DNA from: Verrucomicrobiaceae bacterium
GTDB taxonomy: Bacteria; Verrucomicrobiota; Verrucomicrobiia; Verrucomicrobiales; Verrucomicrobiaceae
DNA length: 64,000 nucleotides
Direction of reading: 5' to 3'
NCBI GenBank assembly: GCA_027484445.1
Contig: JAIXSY010000044.1
Location: 38,886-102,885 of the forward strand
This document shows, piece by piece, positions 52,801 through 61,371 of this stretch. Position 1 is the stretch's first letter. Each line of letters starts with the position of its first letter. The notes beneath the pieces were generated by a model that had not been told where the DNA came from, did no database searches, and worked only from the letters and a program-made list of their open reading frames with translations. The position numbers were made by a program, and so were the translations under genes.

Positions 52801-53158
52801 GGATCGAAAGCTGATTGCGATGGCTGGGGCCGAACAAATCATTCGTATCTTCGACGCTGAAACCCTGGAAGAACAAGCCAACTTTCGCGCTCACGATGCT
52901 GAGATCACGGCACTCGCCTTTCATCCGACTCAACCCAGGCTGGCGAGTGCCTCACCCGATGGATCGGTGAAGATCTGGGACTACCATACCGCTGAACTGG
53001 TGCAGCAGTTTCTCGGGCTCAATGGAGCACCGGTCATGCTTGCTTTCAGTCCAAACGGACAGCTTCTCAGTGTCGAAGGTCAGGAAAAAATGTCCCGACT
53101 TTACGACCTGAATGCGCCGACTGCAGGCAGTAGGGTTCCCTCTCGGGCCAGCCAGTGA
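49862..53158 (+). CDS. Membrane Ser/Thr protein kinase with WD40-like sensor
   Basis: 1,098 residues. The Hanks-type kinase (about 30-330) has the glycine loop EIARGGMGSILEA, VAVKIMHLD (Lys near 61), HRDLKPENVMV (near 162), MDWGLAKWKG (DWG in place of DFG) and GTPQYMSPEQARGQ. A coiled, charged stretch and a helix at about 375-393 (AALLLVCFGFVLKVIASER) follow. The C-terminal ~700 residues hold repeated WD40-like units, the clearest being TALAFHPTQPRLASASPDGS followed by VKIWDYHT. By analogy with planctomycete and verrucomicrobial kinases, the propeller is probably an external sensor or docking domain. Substrate unknown; the gene is monocistronic. Confidence 0.9.
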   Translation: MEENDIPTLPVFQPVRSAPEGMNEPSLGADNYRVGHEIARGGMGSILEAEDGKLKRTVAVKIMHLDAQQDHSARLRFLREAEVLAMLAHPNIVPIYDIVWEHGVPLFYSMKLVKGRTLQHILHGLQNRHPDDLHDYTLDRLLLIFRKVCDAIAFAHSKGVLHRDLKPENVMVGEFGEVLVMDWGLAKWKGQSEADLERRKAAASISSEVLSSLPSLQTLDGSVMGTPQYMSPEQARGQIDELDERSDIFSLGGILYAILTLRPPVEGQTLEEVLSKVTSGQITSPSEWQVSSQAKGKARSKGDVLDARLIKPLPHVSSGRVPPALSAVVMKALRLAKEDRYPTVAHLSADIEAYQGGFATSAEQAGALKQLQLLMLRHKAVTGTLAALLLVCFGFVLKVIASERKATRHAEIAVANEQRANEQAEKTRRALMTSQMAVAESAYRAADVPAMLRALDSIPEDLRDQRWDYLSIKRDSSVIDWQIPGFAKLAAARMIPGRPGQFALANHRGQVGIVDVPTSTILRQIETEFKNHVVIAISADGQRLAISSKQAQQIQIYRIEEGQLEKTVPAPSAGINVMTFSPNGQQLAVLDEIGKENVDSKLYLVELHDGSVRFSHPGCFGSALFSGDGKRLFAGKSIGRALLTFHVEEGKLVNQRDEYFQCMALSQDHSRLAVGYYNGEVAILNAATGATLQRGRLHLGNVTHLAWTAAHQLITIGNEAGIDQGRSVMRLWETSTFSSRGTFLGMKETPLRRYFDFHPLSGHLLVIGSRSTTAQLWHIPTGLEAARIISPNAQQGWATCFLSNTLLLNRVDYGLQRFDVSTPSRPNPVHPKLLDGYHIMAIHRPDGLVAIGNRTSGAPPRNIKLYRLHGSELTPLHELPMSGLTTRLDFDPTGSRLLALSTSLESLVFEVSSGKTLLKIPQRLHRAVFVGAGDRIAAILSQKRAEEEVVDHLCLMDASQGKIIKKLTYHVQQEELVTSPDRKLIAMAGAEQIIRIFDAETLEEQANFRAHDAEITALAFHPTQPRLASASPDGSVKIWDYHTAELVQQFLGLNGAPVMLAFSPNGQLLSVEGQEKMSRLYDLNAPTAGSRVPSRASQ

Positions 53159-53263
53159 TGGACCACCCAGTCCATGACCTGGAGATCTGTGTGCAACTCC
53201 AGGAACATAAAGCCAGCCTCAACGTCTGACTGGATCAACGCACACGCTGCGAATGGCCAGTGC

Positions 53264-54688
53264 TCAGCCCTGACGCTCAAAGGCATCGGCAGCTCGCAGC
53301 AGGGTGAACTCGTCGAGAGGCTTTGCGATCATTTGCAGGCCAACGGGCAAGGAAACGCCACCTTCGACGGCAAGGCCACAAGGCAGGCTGATGGCGGGAA
53401 GTCCTGCCAAGTTCACAGGGATGGTGAAGATGTCTTCGAGGTAGGCTGCGAGCGGATTGTCCTTCAGCTCGCCGAGCTTGTGCGCTGGGGCGGGGCTGGT
53501 GGGGCTGATGATGAGATCGACGCTTTCGAAGGCTTTCTCAAAGTCCTGACGGATCAGGGTGCGCGCGCGCTGGGCCTTGAGGTAATAGGCATCGTAGTAG
53601 CCGCTGCTGAGCACGTAGGTGCCAAGCAGGATGCGGCGCTTCACCTCGGGGCCGAAGCCTTCTTCCCGCGTCATCATGTAGTGCTCTAGCAGGTCATTGG
53701 CCTTCGGGCTGCGGTGGCCGTAGCGCACGCCATCAAAGCGCGCTAAGTTGGCTGAAGCTTCAGCTGGGGCGATGATGTAATAGGTGCTCACCCCGAGGTC
53801 TGTGTGCGGCAGTGAAATCTCGACAGGGATGGCTCCGAGTGCTTCCAGCTTCTTCACGGCTGCTTGCAGGGCGGCCGAGACGCCTGCGTGAATGCCTGCC
53901 ACGAAATACTCACGCGGCAGACCGATGCGCAGCCCACGAATGTCCTGACCCAGAGCTTGGGTAAAGTCTGGCACCGGCACATCCAGGCTGGTGGAGTCGC
54001 GTGGATCTTTGCCACAAAGGCTATTCAGCAGCAGTGCAGCATCTCCCACGGTTTTGGTGATGGGGCCGATCTGATCGAGTGAGGAGGCAAAGGCGACCAA
54101 GCCATAGCGCGAGACACGACCATAGGTGGGTTTCAGGCCGACGCAGCCACACAGGGCGGCAGGCTGCCGTATGGAGCCCCCGGTGTCAGAGCCGAGGGTG
54201 GCGATGGCCATGTTCCCTGCGACCGCAGCCGCGCTGCCCCCACTGGAGCCCCCAGGGATGCGGTCGAGATCATGCGGATTCCGCGTGATGCCCAGCGCCG
54301 AGTTCTCCGTGGAGGAGCCCATGGCGAATTCATCCATGTTCAGCCTGCCAAAAGGAACCGCACCCGCGCGGCGGAGGCTGCCGATGGCTCCGGCATCGTA
54401 GGGTGCGCGGTAGGTGCCTGCGAGCATCTTGGAGCCGCACGAGCAGGGCTCGCCGAGCACGTTGATGTTGTCTTTGATGCCGATGGGAATTCCGCCCAAA
54501 GGCTGACTGAGGTCCGCCTGCTCTGCCTGAGCGAGCGCTTTCTCGACATCCCAGCCCAAATAAGCACCGAGGGAGGGGTTCTTTTCCTCCACCGCAGTGG
54601 CGAGATCACGGATGATGTCGCGGGGTGAGATTTCTTTGGTGGTGAGCTTCTGGCGGAGCTCAGAGATCGTGGATGTGGCGAGGGACAT
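53264..54688 (-). CDS. gatA: Aspartyl/glutamyl-tRNA amidotransferase subunit A
   Basis: 474 residues. Amidase signature: Lys of PIGIKDNINV, GRLNMDEFAMGSSTENSALG, and the Ser-rich GGSSGGSAAAVAGNMA and GSDTGGSIRQPAA that complete the Ser-cisSer-Lys triad. GatA supplies ammonia from glutamine to convert misacylated Glu-tRNA-Gln or Asp-tRNA-Asn. gatC is just upstream on the same strand; gatB is not in this window. Confidence 0.95.
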   Translation of the reverse strand: MSLATSTISELRQKLTTKEISPRDIIRDLATAVEEKNPSLGAYLGWDVEKALAQAEQADLSQPLGGIPIGIKDNINVLGEPCSCGSKMLAGTYRAPYDAGAIGSLRRAGAVPFGRLNMDEFAMGSSTENSALGITRNPHDLDRIPGGSSGGSAAAVAGNMAIATLGSDTGGSIRQPAALCGCVGLKPTYGRVSRYGLVAFASSLDQIGPITKTVGDAALLLNSLCGKDPRDSTSLDVPVPDFTQALGQDIRGLRIGLPREYFVAGIHAGVSAALQAAVKKLEALGAIPVEISLPHTDLGVSTYYIIAPAEASANLARFDGVRYGHRSPKANDLLEHYMMTREEGFGPEVKRRILLGTYVLSSGYYDAYYLKAQRARTLIRQDFEKAFESVDLIISPTSPAPAHKLGELKDNPLAAYLEDIFTIPVNLAGLPAISLPCGLAVEGGVSLPVGLQMIAKPLDEFTLLRAADAFERQG

Positions 54689-54733
54689 GCAGTACGGTCA
54701 GAGGGAAAAAGGTTCGCAGCAGCAACACAGGCA

Positions 54734-55018
54734 TCATTCCACCACCTTCGGGATCTGGAACTGATCCATGACGCGACGCGGTGCGTTTTGCAGCGCTTCT
54801 TCTTGGCTGAATCCAGGGTGCGTCACGTCCTCGCGAACGACGTCATAGACCGGTGTCGGATGCGCACTGGGCTCGGCAGCTAGATCATGATGGCTGAGCT
54901 GATCCACATGGGACAGGATGCTGGTGAGCTGAGCATGAAAATGCACAGCCTCCTCCTCGGTTAGAGCGAGACGGGCAAGCTTTGCCACATGGTGAATGTT
55001 GATTTCTGGCGCTGGCAT
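54734..55018 (-). CDS. gatC: Aspartyl/glutamyl-tRNA amidotransferase subunit C
   Basis: 94 residues from ATG 55018; the longer frame begins 18 codons earlier with sequence unlike the family. INIHHVAKLARLALTEEEA at the N-terminus and QLTSILSHVDQLSHHDLAAE are the standard GatC pattern, with RPDVVR-like VYDVVREDVT near the end. GatC holds GatA and GatB together. 45 bp before gatA. Confidence 0.93.
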   Translation of the reverse strand: MPAPEINIHHVAKLARLALTEEEAVHFHAQLTSILSHVDQLSHHDLAAEPSAHPTPVYDVVREDVTHPGFSQEEALQNAPRRVMDQFQIPKVVE

Positions 55019-55135
55019 GAGGGTGGCCTTAGTATCGCGATGCCGCGTGGACGCAAGGAAGGATGTCCACACCCGAGCGTCGATGCTCCAGACTCGGAGG
55101 ATTCGCGCGGATCCAAAGCGAGACGGCTGAGGGCA

Positions 55136-58100
55136 TCAGGGAGGGAGAAGCTCGACTTTGCCCGAAAGGATCGGCGTCGCCGTGACCGGCTCGATCTCGT
55201 CTTCGGGCAGTCTTGGCAGGATAAAGTAGCCGATGCCCTGCTGCAGGCCCGAGCGCTGGAGGATAAGGCCGCGGAAAGTCGCTGTGCGTAGGATGGCAGG
55301 CTTGTTCGTGGCCCAGGGATGAGGGTCGCGGAAACTGAAGCTGCCGCTGAAACGTCCATCCGTGCCAGTGAGCGAAAGTCGCACGCTCTGTGGATTCAGG
55401 GCCAGAGGCGTGGGCACGCGGGCCGTGCCGCTGAGAGTGACCTGGAAGCTCTGTTCCAAGGGTTGGGTCAGGCTTTCTCCCTGGAAGAGCAGACGTGCAT
55501 TCAGCTCCTGCGGAAAAACGCCTGGCGGGGAGAGGCTGAGCAGCATCTGATCGCGCGCGGGGCGGACGTAGAGAGCTCCCTGCGTCTGGAGGGTATGCAG
55601 GGGGATGCCATTGCCATAGTTTCGCGGTGGATTGCGCAGGGCGGGCTGTTTGAGCCAAGTGAGGGTGCCATCCACCAGCCCCGTGCCCAGCGTCAGGGTG
55701 CTCGCTGACCAAACGCTGCCCGTGTTCGCATACAGCATCTGATGCATGAACCACTGACCGGAGGGGCCGAGCAAGGTGCTGCCAGTGATGAGCGTGTCGT
55801 CCGCCATGCGGCCAGACCAGGAAAGGCTACCGGTGGGGGAAAGGCTGAGCACCGCCCAGCTGACACCGTGAGGATAGGCAATGTCACGCTCTTCCAGACT
55901 GCCGAGCGGGAGCATGAAGGCGGTGTTGAAGACCGTGGTGGCGGTGACGGGCTTCAGCGTGCTGCGCCAAGGGGAGCGGAACCCAGTGAGCGCGGTGCCA
56001 GTGCCGGGGGAGCCGTGACCGCAACTGCCTGACAGCAGGCCACTGAGGGGATCAAGGGTGAAAGACCCGACCAGTGGGGCGAGGTTCGTGCCACGGCTGA
56101 GGCTAAAGGGGGTGGCAAAGGCGGCCTTCGCGGGTTTGGCGTCCAACTGGCCACTCCAGGCAAAGGCGCGAGCCCCCTGCGTCAACCTGGCAGAAAAACT
56201 GCCGGTCGGACTCACGGTCAGGCTCAGGCTACCGCCGAGCTGCGCATTGGTGTCGGCCTGGCGTGCGACCAGTCCGCGCCAACTGCCGACCAGTTCCGGG
56301 GGGAATTCTTCCACGGTCCAGACAAACTCAATCTCATCGCTGGTGCCTGCGGCATTCACGGCGCTGAGGTAGAGGGTATGGGTGCCGACGGTGGTGGGGC
56401 GCCCGGTGAGTTCACCATTGACTGCATTGAACCTGATGCCTGTCGGCAGCTTGCCACGGAGCCTGTAGCTGGTGGGACTCTGGGTGGCAGCAAAGGCAGC
56501 CCTGACGCTGCTGCCACGCACGACATTGCCAATGGCGGGCGGATTCATCACAGGTTTCAGCAGCACGTTCAGCGTCAGTGCTGAGGTCTCGTAGGTGGTG
56601 GCCAGACCCGCCATGCCGACCCGACAGGCATAACTTCCCGAATGGGCTTCGCTGACCCCATCAATGACCAGCAGCGCTGAGGTCGCTCCGCTGAGGTTGC
56701 CTTCATTCGTGAGCGGCTGGTTGTCCCGCAGCCACTGGTAGGTGAGGCCGGGCCCAGCTGCCGGGGCAGAGAGCTGAAACCTTTTGCCCTGCACCGCGAG
56801 CTCACTCGCAGGCAAATCCCCGACCACACCGACAGCGATGGCCTCAGAGGTCGCGCTGCCCGCTGCATTCACGACATTGAGCCGGTAGTTGCCTGCTTGG
56901 CTGAGCTGAATCTCGGGGATTTCCAGACGCGCGTTGTTGCCTGGCAGCACCGTGTTTTCCCGTGACCAGAGGTAGGCCAGTCGCCCTTCGCCAGCGCCCT
57001 GCCCTTCCAGGAGCAGAGGACTGCCAGCGCGGAGAAAGATCGGGCCAGAGGTCTGGCTCGTCAGCATCGGCGTGGAGACAGGCGTGCCGTGGAGGGTCAA
57101 GGTGGACGCCTGGTAGCTGCCCACATCTCGCCGGGCGAGATCACGGATGTTCAGCGTCCAGACTCCGTGGCTGGATTCCCCCCAGTGGCGCACGCTGGTG
57201 AAGACCCAGTCGTTGTAGCCGAGCTGGCTGTTGTCCGCAAAGCTGCGGACGGCGAGGTTGCTGATGACGCCGGTGGGAGAAATGAGACGGACTGAAAGAT
57301 CCCCTCGGAAGGTATGCGTGACCCTCAGCGACAGCGTAGCGTGTTCTACCCGCAGTGTGGTGAGGGAGGTGAAGTCCAAAGGGATGCTGATGCCGACATT
57401 CGTGCCAGAATCGGGAGCATCGGGGATGGCGATCGTGCCGGAGTGAGAGCGTGAACGCTGCTGCATGGGGCCGAGGCTTGGCCAGGTCTGCGCCATCGCC
57501 ACCGCGGCCGCGGCATCCACGCGCCCGCCCCCGTAGTCTTCGTGGTGCTGAATGAGCGGCAGGCTAGGGTCACCCCCATGACGCGATACCCAGGTGGTGT
57601 CAGCCGAGTTGATCCTGACAGAGGTGCGCAGGAAGATCTCTTTCACATCCCGCCAATTCAGCTGCGGATTCGCATTCAGCAGCAGTGCCGTGACCCCAGA
57701 AATGACCGGGGTGGCGGCGGAGGTGCCGCCAAAACTGGAGGAGTAATTTCGGTCCGAGAGCTGCCCCCCCAAGGGACCTGCACGGTTGTATCCATTGTTG
57801 CCTCGCAGATCCGTGGTGCTCATGGAGCGCGTGCCCCCATTGCTGGGTGCTGAGACGACGATGTGGGGCCCACCTTCGCTGTAGCTGGAGAGGTTGCCTT
57901 GGTTCGTCACAGCCGCCACGGTCAGGCCATACATGTTGTTGGTGTAGCCGTCCTTTTGCCCCTGCTGTTCATCGGCACGATTGTTTCCTGCCGCCCAGAT
58001 CATCAGCATCCCACGCCCACCACGGCCCTCACTGGCCGCCGTTTGCACAGCGGCTCGGGTCAGCGGCCCCAGCGGAGCCAGCACATTGGCCGGGAAGCCC

Positions 58101-59242
58101 GAGCTCCAGCTATTGTTCTTGATGTCGATGTATTGGTTTTGGTAAGCCATCGCCTCCGCTTCATCTTGATCGGTGGTGCCATCAGGGTCGGTGCTTAGCT
58201 CGGAAATAAGCCGCAGGCCGATCAGTGTGGCCATCGGGGCCACGCCTGAGACACCGGCACCATTGCCGCCACGCGCGGCAGCCAGACCTGCCACGCAGGT
58301 GCCGTGGGCATCTTCCAGATTCACCACCGGGTGAGGCACCGCCGAGGGATCTCTGTCGGGCGGGTAGTCATTCCAGTCGTAGCCATTCTGGAGATCCAGA
58401 TTCGGCACTAGGTCGGGATGCTGGAGATCCAGCCCATCATCCACAATGCCGATCTGCACATTGCCGCCACGCAGGGTGTCCCAAACGTTCGTCACGTTGA
58501 TGTCGAACCCGACTCGGCCCCCACCCTGCCCTGTGTTTTTCAAATGCCACTGCTGAGTGAAAAGCGGGTCATTGGGAATGAATTCCTTCTGACGCTGCCG
58601 TCCCATCAAAGCCGACACGGTGCGAATGCCCGGCCTTCCCGCGATCTGATCCAGCGCCACCAGCGTGTCGAGCGCTGTCTTGGACACGGGCTCGAGGATC
58701 CAGCAGCCCGGGGCGTAGTCAGGTCTTTCCACGACTCGCAGTTTCAGCGAACGAAGCGTCGCCTCAGCGGCTGACGCATCGGCGATTTCCACGACCATGC
58801 GATTTTTCAAAACATGCCGCAGGAAGAGTTCCCCCTCATGCCCGGCAGGGTAAAAGATCCATTCGGCCTGCGGCTCACCCAGCTTTTCCGCCTGCTGAAT
58901 CAGCGCCTGACTCGACCGGACCGGGGCAAAGGACGCGATGCGCTCTGCCAGCGGACGCCCAGGCAGATGCAGATGGGAAAGCGACAGCACGTAGGGCTGC
59001 GCCTGCCCATCCGCAGGAATCCAGAGCGGGGCTCCCTGCTCCAAGGCCTGAATCAATGACCTGGAGGGCTGCCTCAACGCGGCGATTTCCGCTGAATGGA
59101 GAGGAGCCTTGACCTGCACCTCTGAAGGCACCTCGGGCGGAGTCAATCGCGGCAGAGCTTCGTGCAGCCATAGCCAGCCCGCCACGAGCACGATCCCGCC
59201 GAGGGCAGCAAAGCGTGCAAAAAAGGAAAACGGGGCAGACAT
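55136..59242 (-). CDS. Secreted kexin-like subtilase with P domain and Ig/cadherin-like repeats
   Basis: 1,368 residues. N-terminal hydrophobic helix (about residues 7-26) for export or anchoring. A pro-region follows, then an S8 domain: catalytic Asp in IGIVDDGLDLQHPDL (near 265), His in EDAHGTCVAGLAAA (near 312) and Ser in FGGTSAATPVISGV (near 505). After it comes a P/proprotein-convertase domain (about 610-740, ending WTLNIRDLARRDVGSYQAST), two Ig-like domains (about 740-930) and a putative-Ig/cadherin-like domain (LPTGIRFNAVNGELTGRPTT). The remaining ~350 residues look like repeated beta-rich modules. It is likely a cell-surface or secreted protease. S8 plus P domain is the kexin/furin arrangement, also found in Gram-negative secreted proteases. 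Confidence 0.88.
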   Translation of the reverse strand: MSAPFSFFARFAALGGIVLVAGWLWLHEALPRLTPPEVPSEVQVKAPLHSAEIAALRQPSRSLIQALEQGAPLWIPADGQAQPYVLSLSHLHLPGRPLAERIASFAPVRSSQALIQQAEKLGEPQAEWIFYPAGHEGELFLRHVLKNRMVVEIADASAAEATLRSLKLRVVERPDYAPGCWILEPVSKTALDTLVALDQIAGRPGIRTVSALMGRQRQKEFIPNDPLFTQQWHLKNTGQGGGRVGFDINVTNVWDTLRGGNVQIGIVDDGLDLQHPDLVPNLDLQNGYDWNDYPPDRDPSAVPHPVVNLEDAHGTCVAGLAAARGGNGAGVSGVAPMATLIGLRLISELSTDPDGTTDQDEAEAMAYQNQYIDIKNNSWSSGFPANVLAPLGPLTRAAVQTAASEGRGGRGMLMIWAAGNNRADEQQGQKDGYTNNMYGLTVAAVTNQGNLSSYSEGGPHIVVSAPSNGGTRSMSTTDLRGNNGYNRAGPLGGQLSDRNYSSSFGGTSAATPVISGVTALLLNANPQLNWRDVKEIFLRTSVRINSADTTWVSRHGGDPSLPLIQHHEDYGGGRVDAAAAVAMAQTWPSLGPMQQRSRSHSGTIAIPDAPDSGTNVGISIPLDFTSLTTLRVEHATLSLRVTHTFRGDLSVRLISPTGVISNLAVRSFADNSQLGYNDWVFTSVRHWGESSHGVWTLNIRDLARRDVGSYQASTLTLHGTPVSTPMLTSQTSGPIFLRAGSPLLLEGQGAGEGRLAYLWSRENTVLPGNNARLEIPEIQLSQAGNYRLNVVNAAGSATSEAIAVGVVGDLPASELAVQGKRFQLSAPAAGPGLTYQWLRDNQPLTNEGNLSGATSALLVIDGVSEAHSGSYACRVGMAGLATTYETSALTLNVLLKPVMNPPAIGNVVRGSSVRAAFAATQSPTSYRLRGKLPTGIRFNAVNGELTGRPTTVGTHTLYLSAVNAAGTSDEIEFVWTVEEFPPELVGSWRGLVARQADTNAQLGGSLSLTVSPTGSFSARLTQGARAFAWSGQLDAKPAKAAFATPFSLSRGTNLAPLVGSFTLDPLSGLLSGSCGHGSPGTGTALTGFRSPWRSTLKPVTATTVFNTAFMLPLGSLEERDIAYPHGVSWAVLSLSPTGSLSWSGRMADDTLITGSTLLGPSGQWFMHQMLYANTGSVWSASTLTLGTGLVDGTLTWLKQPALRNPPRNYGNGIPLHTLQTQGALYVRPARDQMLLSLSPPGVFPQELNARLLFQGESLTQPLEQSFQVTLSGTARVPTPLALNPQSVRLSLTGTDGRFSGSFSFRDPHPWATNKPAILRTATFRGLILQRSGLQQGIGYFILPRLPEDEIEPVTATPILSGKVELLPP

Positions 59243-59427
59243 GCGAGGGCTGAAACTGAGACAGGAGGCTGAAATTTCAGTTCAACCCGACTTTGATCCT
59301 ACAGCCAAAAAGCCCGAAGGCGTGGAGATGCACGGAAAAGTTTAGAGTTGAGCTGAAAGCAGACATCTTAGCCAAAGCACCGCCAGGCTTGGCAAGCCTA
59401 GACTTTGCCCATGACTAGACGTCCGGG

Positions 59428-60609
59428 CTAGAGGCGGATTTCCATCGCCTGGGCAGCGCGATGCGCCTTGCCCCGAGCAGCCTGGATGTCCCCCGCACGC
59501 GCCAGGGTGACGGCCATCCGTCTCTGCCCGCTGACCTCCGGCTTGCCAAACAGGCGCACCTGCGTGTCGGGCTCGGCCAACACCTGATCCAAGGCACCAA
59601 ACTGCACCTGGCTCGACTCCCCCTCCACCAGCACCGCGCAGCTCGCACTGGGGCCATGAGCATGAATGTTGGGAATCGGCAGCCCCAGGATGGCGCGGAC
59701 ATGCAGGGCGAATTCGCTAAGGTCCTGAGAGATCAGCGTGACCAGCCCCGTGTCATGCGGGCGGGGCGAGACCTCGCTGAAGATGACCTCGTCTCCCTTG
59801 ATGAACAGCTCCACGCCAAACAGTCCCCTGCCCCCTAGCGCCTCGGTGATCGCCCCTGCCATGTGCTGCGCGGCGGCCAGCGCCTTTTCCGACATCGGAT
59901 GCGGCTGCCAGGACTCGCGGTAATCCCCCTTGATCTGCGTGTGCCCCACAGGAGCACAAAAGCTGGTGCCGCCCACGTGGCGCACGGTCAGCATGGTGAT
60001 CTCGTAGTCGAACTCGACAAAGCCCTCGACGATCACTTTGCCCTTCCCCGCACGCCCGCCTTCCTGGGCATACTGCCAAGCGTAAGCGATGTCGGCCTCG
60101 CTCTTCACCACACTCTGCCCCTTGCCGCTGGAGGACATGATGGGCTTCACCACACAGGGCATGCCGATTTGCACGATGGCAGCACGGAACTCCCCCTCCG
60201 TGCTGGCAAAGAGGTAGGGGGAGGTCTTCAGGCCCAGCTCCTCCGCAGCCAAGCGGCGGATGCCCTCGCGGTTCATCGTTAGCTTCGCCGCCCGAGCGGT
60301 GGGCACGACCGTGCGGCCCTCGTTTTCCAGGTCCACCAGCGTGTCGGTCGCGATGGCCTCAATCTCCGGCACGATGTAGTCAGGGTCCTCCACCTCCACC
60401 AAGCGGCGCAGGGCCTCGCCATCCAGCATGCTGATGACATGGCTGCGGTGCGCCACCTGCATGGCCGGCGCATTCGGGTAGCGATCCACCGCGATGACCT
60501 CGCAGCCCAGGCGCTGGAGTTCGATGACGACCTCCTTGCCCAACTCGCCCGAGCCGAGGAGCATGACTTTGGTCGCCGTGGAGGAAAAAGGAGTGCCGAT
60601 GAGTGCCAT
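59428..60609 (-). CDS. purT: Formate-dependent phosphoribosylglycinamide formyltransferase
   Basis: 393 residues from ATG 60609 (an upstream frame adds 35 unlike residues). ATP-grasp enzyme: KVMLLGSGELGKEVVIELQR at the N-terminus, PCVVKPIMSSSGKGQSVVKS, EGFVEFDYEITMLTVRHVGG and EVSPRPHDTGLVTLISQDLS are the standard PurT blocks. It makes formyl-GAR from GAR, formate and ATP in purine synthesis. No purine neighbours here. Confidence 0.95.
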   Translation of the reverse strand: MALIGTPFSSTATKVMLLGSGELGKEVVIELQRLGCEVIAVDRYPNAPAMQVAHRSHVISMLDGEALRRLVEVEDPDYIVPEIEAIATDTLVDLENEGRTVVPTARAAKLTMNREGIRRLAAEELGLKTSPYLFASTEGEFRAAIVQIGMPCVVKPIMSSSGKGQSVVKSEADIAYAWQYAQEGGRAGKGKVIVEGFVEFDYEITMLTVRHVGGTSFCAPVGHTQIKGDYRESWQPHPMSEKALAAAQHMAGAITEALGGRGLFGVELFIKGDEVIFSEVSPRPHDTGLVTLISQDLSEFALHVRAILGLPIPNIHAHGPSASCAVLVEGESSQVQFGALDQVLAEPDTQVRLFGKPEVSGQRRMAVTLARAGDIQAARGKAHRAAQAMEIRL

Positions 60610-60722
60610 GGGGCCGCTACTAGCCAGGACCGTGGGTGAGGTCAAACAAGTCTCGTCACACCACCCCACCCGCGTTTGCACAGCAGGCTTGCATTTCGCA
60701 GAGCGACACAGCACGATCCCCC

Positions 60723-61235
60723 ATGCTCCCCACCGCCCAGCGCGCTCTTGGTGCTTTGTTCATCCTCTTCATCCTCGCTGGCTGCTCAGGGGGAAATCGC
60801 CGCTGGGAGTACCGCTACGTGCCCGGAAAAACGGCGATCCTCGTGGATGGCAAAGCCGTGCCACCCGCAGGCCTACCCCGCCAAGTCATGCAGGCCCTGA
60901 CCGCAGGCAACCAGATCGTCGGCCTGCCCTACAAGTATGGAGGCGGCCACCGCACCTTTCACGACAGTGGCTACGACTGCTCCGGCACCGTCTCCTACGC
61001 CCTCCACGGCGCAGGCCTGATCCGCAGCCCAGGCACCTCCGAAAGCCTGCGCAGCTACGGCAAACGGGGCGAGGGCAAACACATCACCATCTACGCGAAA
61101 AAAGGTCATGCCTTCATTGTCATCGCCGGCCTGCGGCTGGACACCGGCTACCACGGCGAAAACGAAGGCCCCAACTGGTCCACCCGCTCCCGTCCCATCC
61201 AAGGCTACGTCGCCCGGCATCCGCCGGGGTGGTGA
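60723..61235 (+). CDS. NlpC/P60-like lipoprotein
   Basis: 170 residues from ATG 60723. A lipoprotein signal is clear: LGALFILFILAGCSGG with the lipobox LAGC. Catalytic-type residues follow: Cys in SGYDCSGTVSYALHGAGL and His in KKGHAFIVIAGLRLDTG. This matches the NlpC/P60 cysteine peptidase/amidase clan, which usually cuts cell-wall peptides; a role in the envelope is likely. The last 165 bp are repeated after the adjacent Rpn gene (62378-62542). Confidence 0.8.
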   Translation: MLPTAQRALGALFILFILAGCSGGNRRWEYRYVPGKTAILVDGKAVPPAGLPRQVMQALTAGNQIVGLPYKYGGGHRTFHDSGYDCSGTVSYALHGAGLIRSPGTSESLRSYGKRGEGKHITIYAKKGHAFIVIAGLRLDTGYHGENEGPNWSTRSRPIQGYVARHPPGW

Positions 61236-61371
61236 GTCAGTCACGGTTCCAACTCGCCTGTCTGAGAAAGTCGTTCCACCACTTCCCTCTGCCTCACCCG
61301 CGCCTAGACCTCCCCCGGATTTCGTCATCGCCTTAATTGCGCCCTTGGGTTCGTTTGGCAAGATCGCACGC

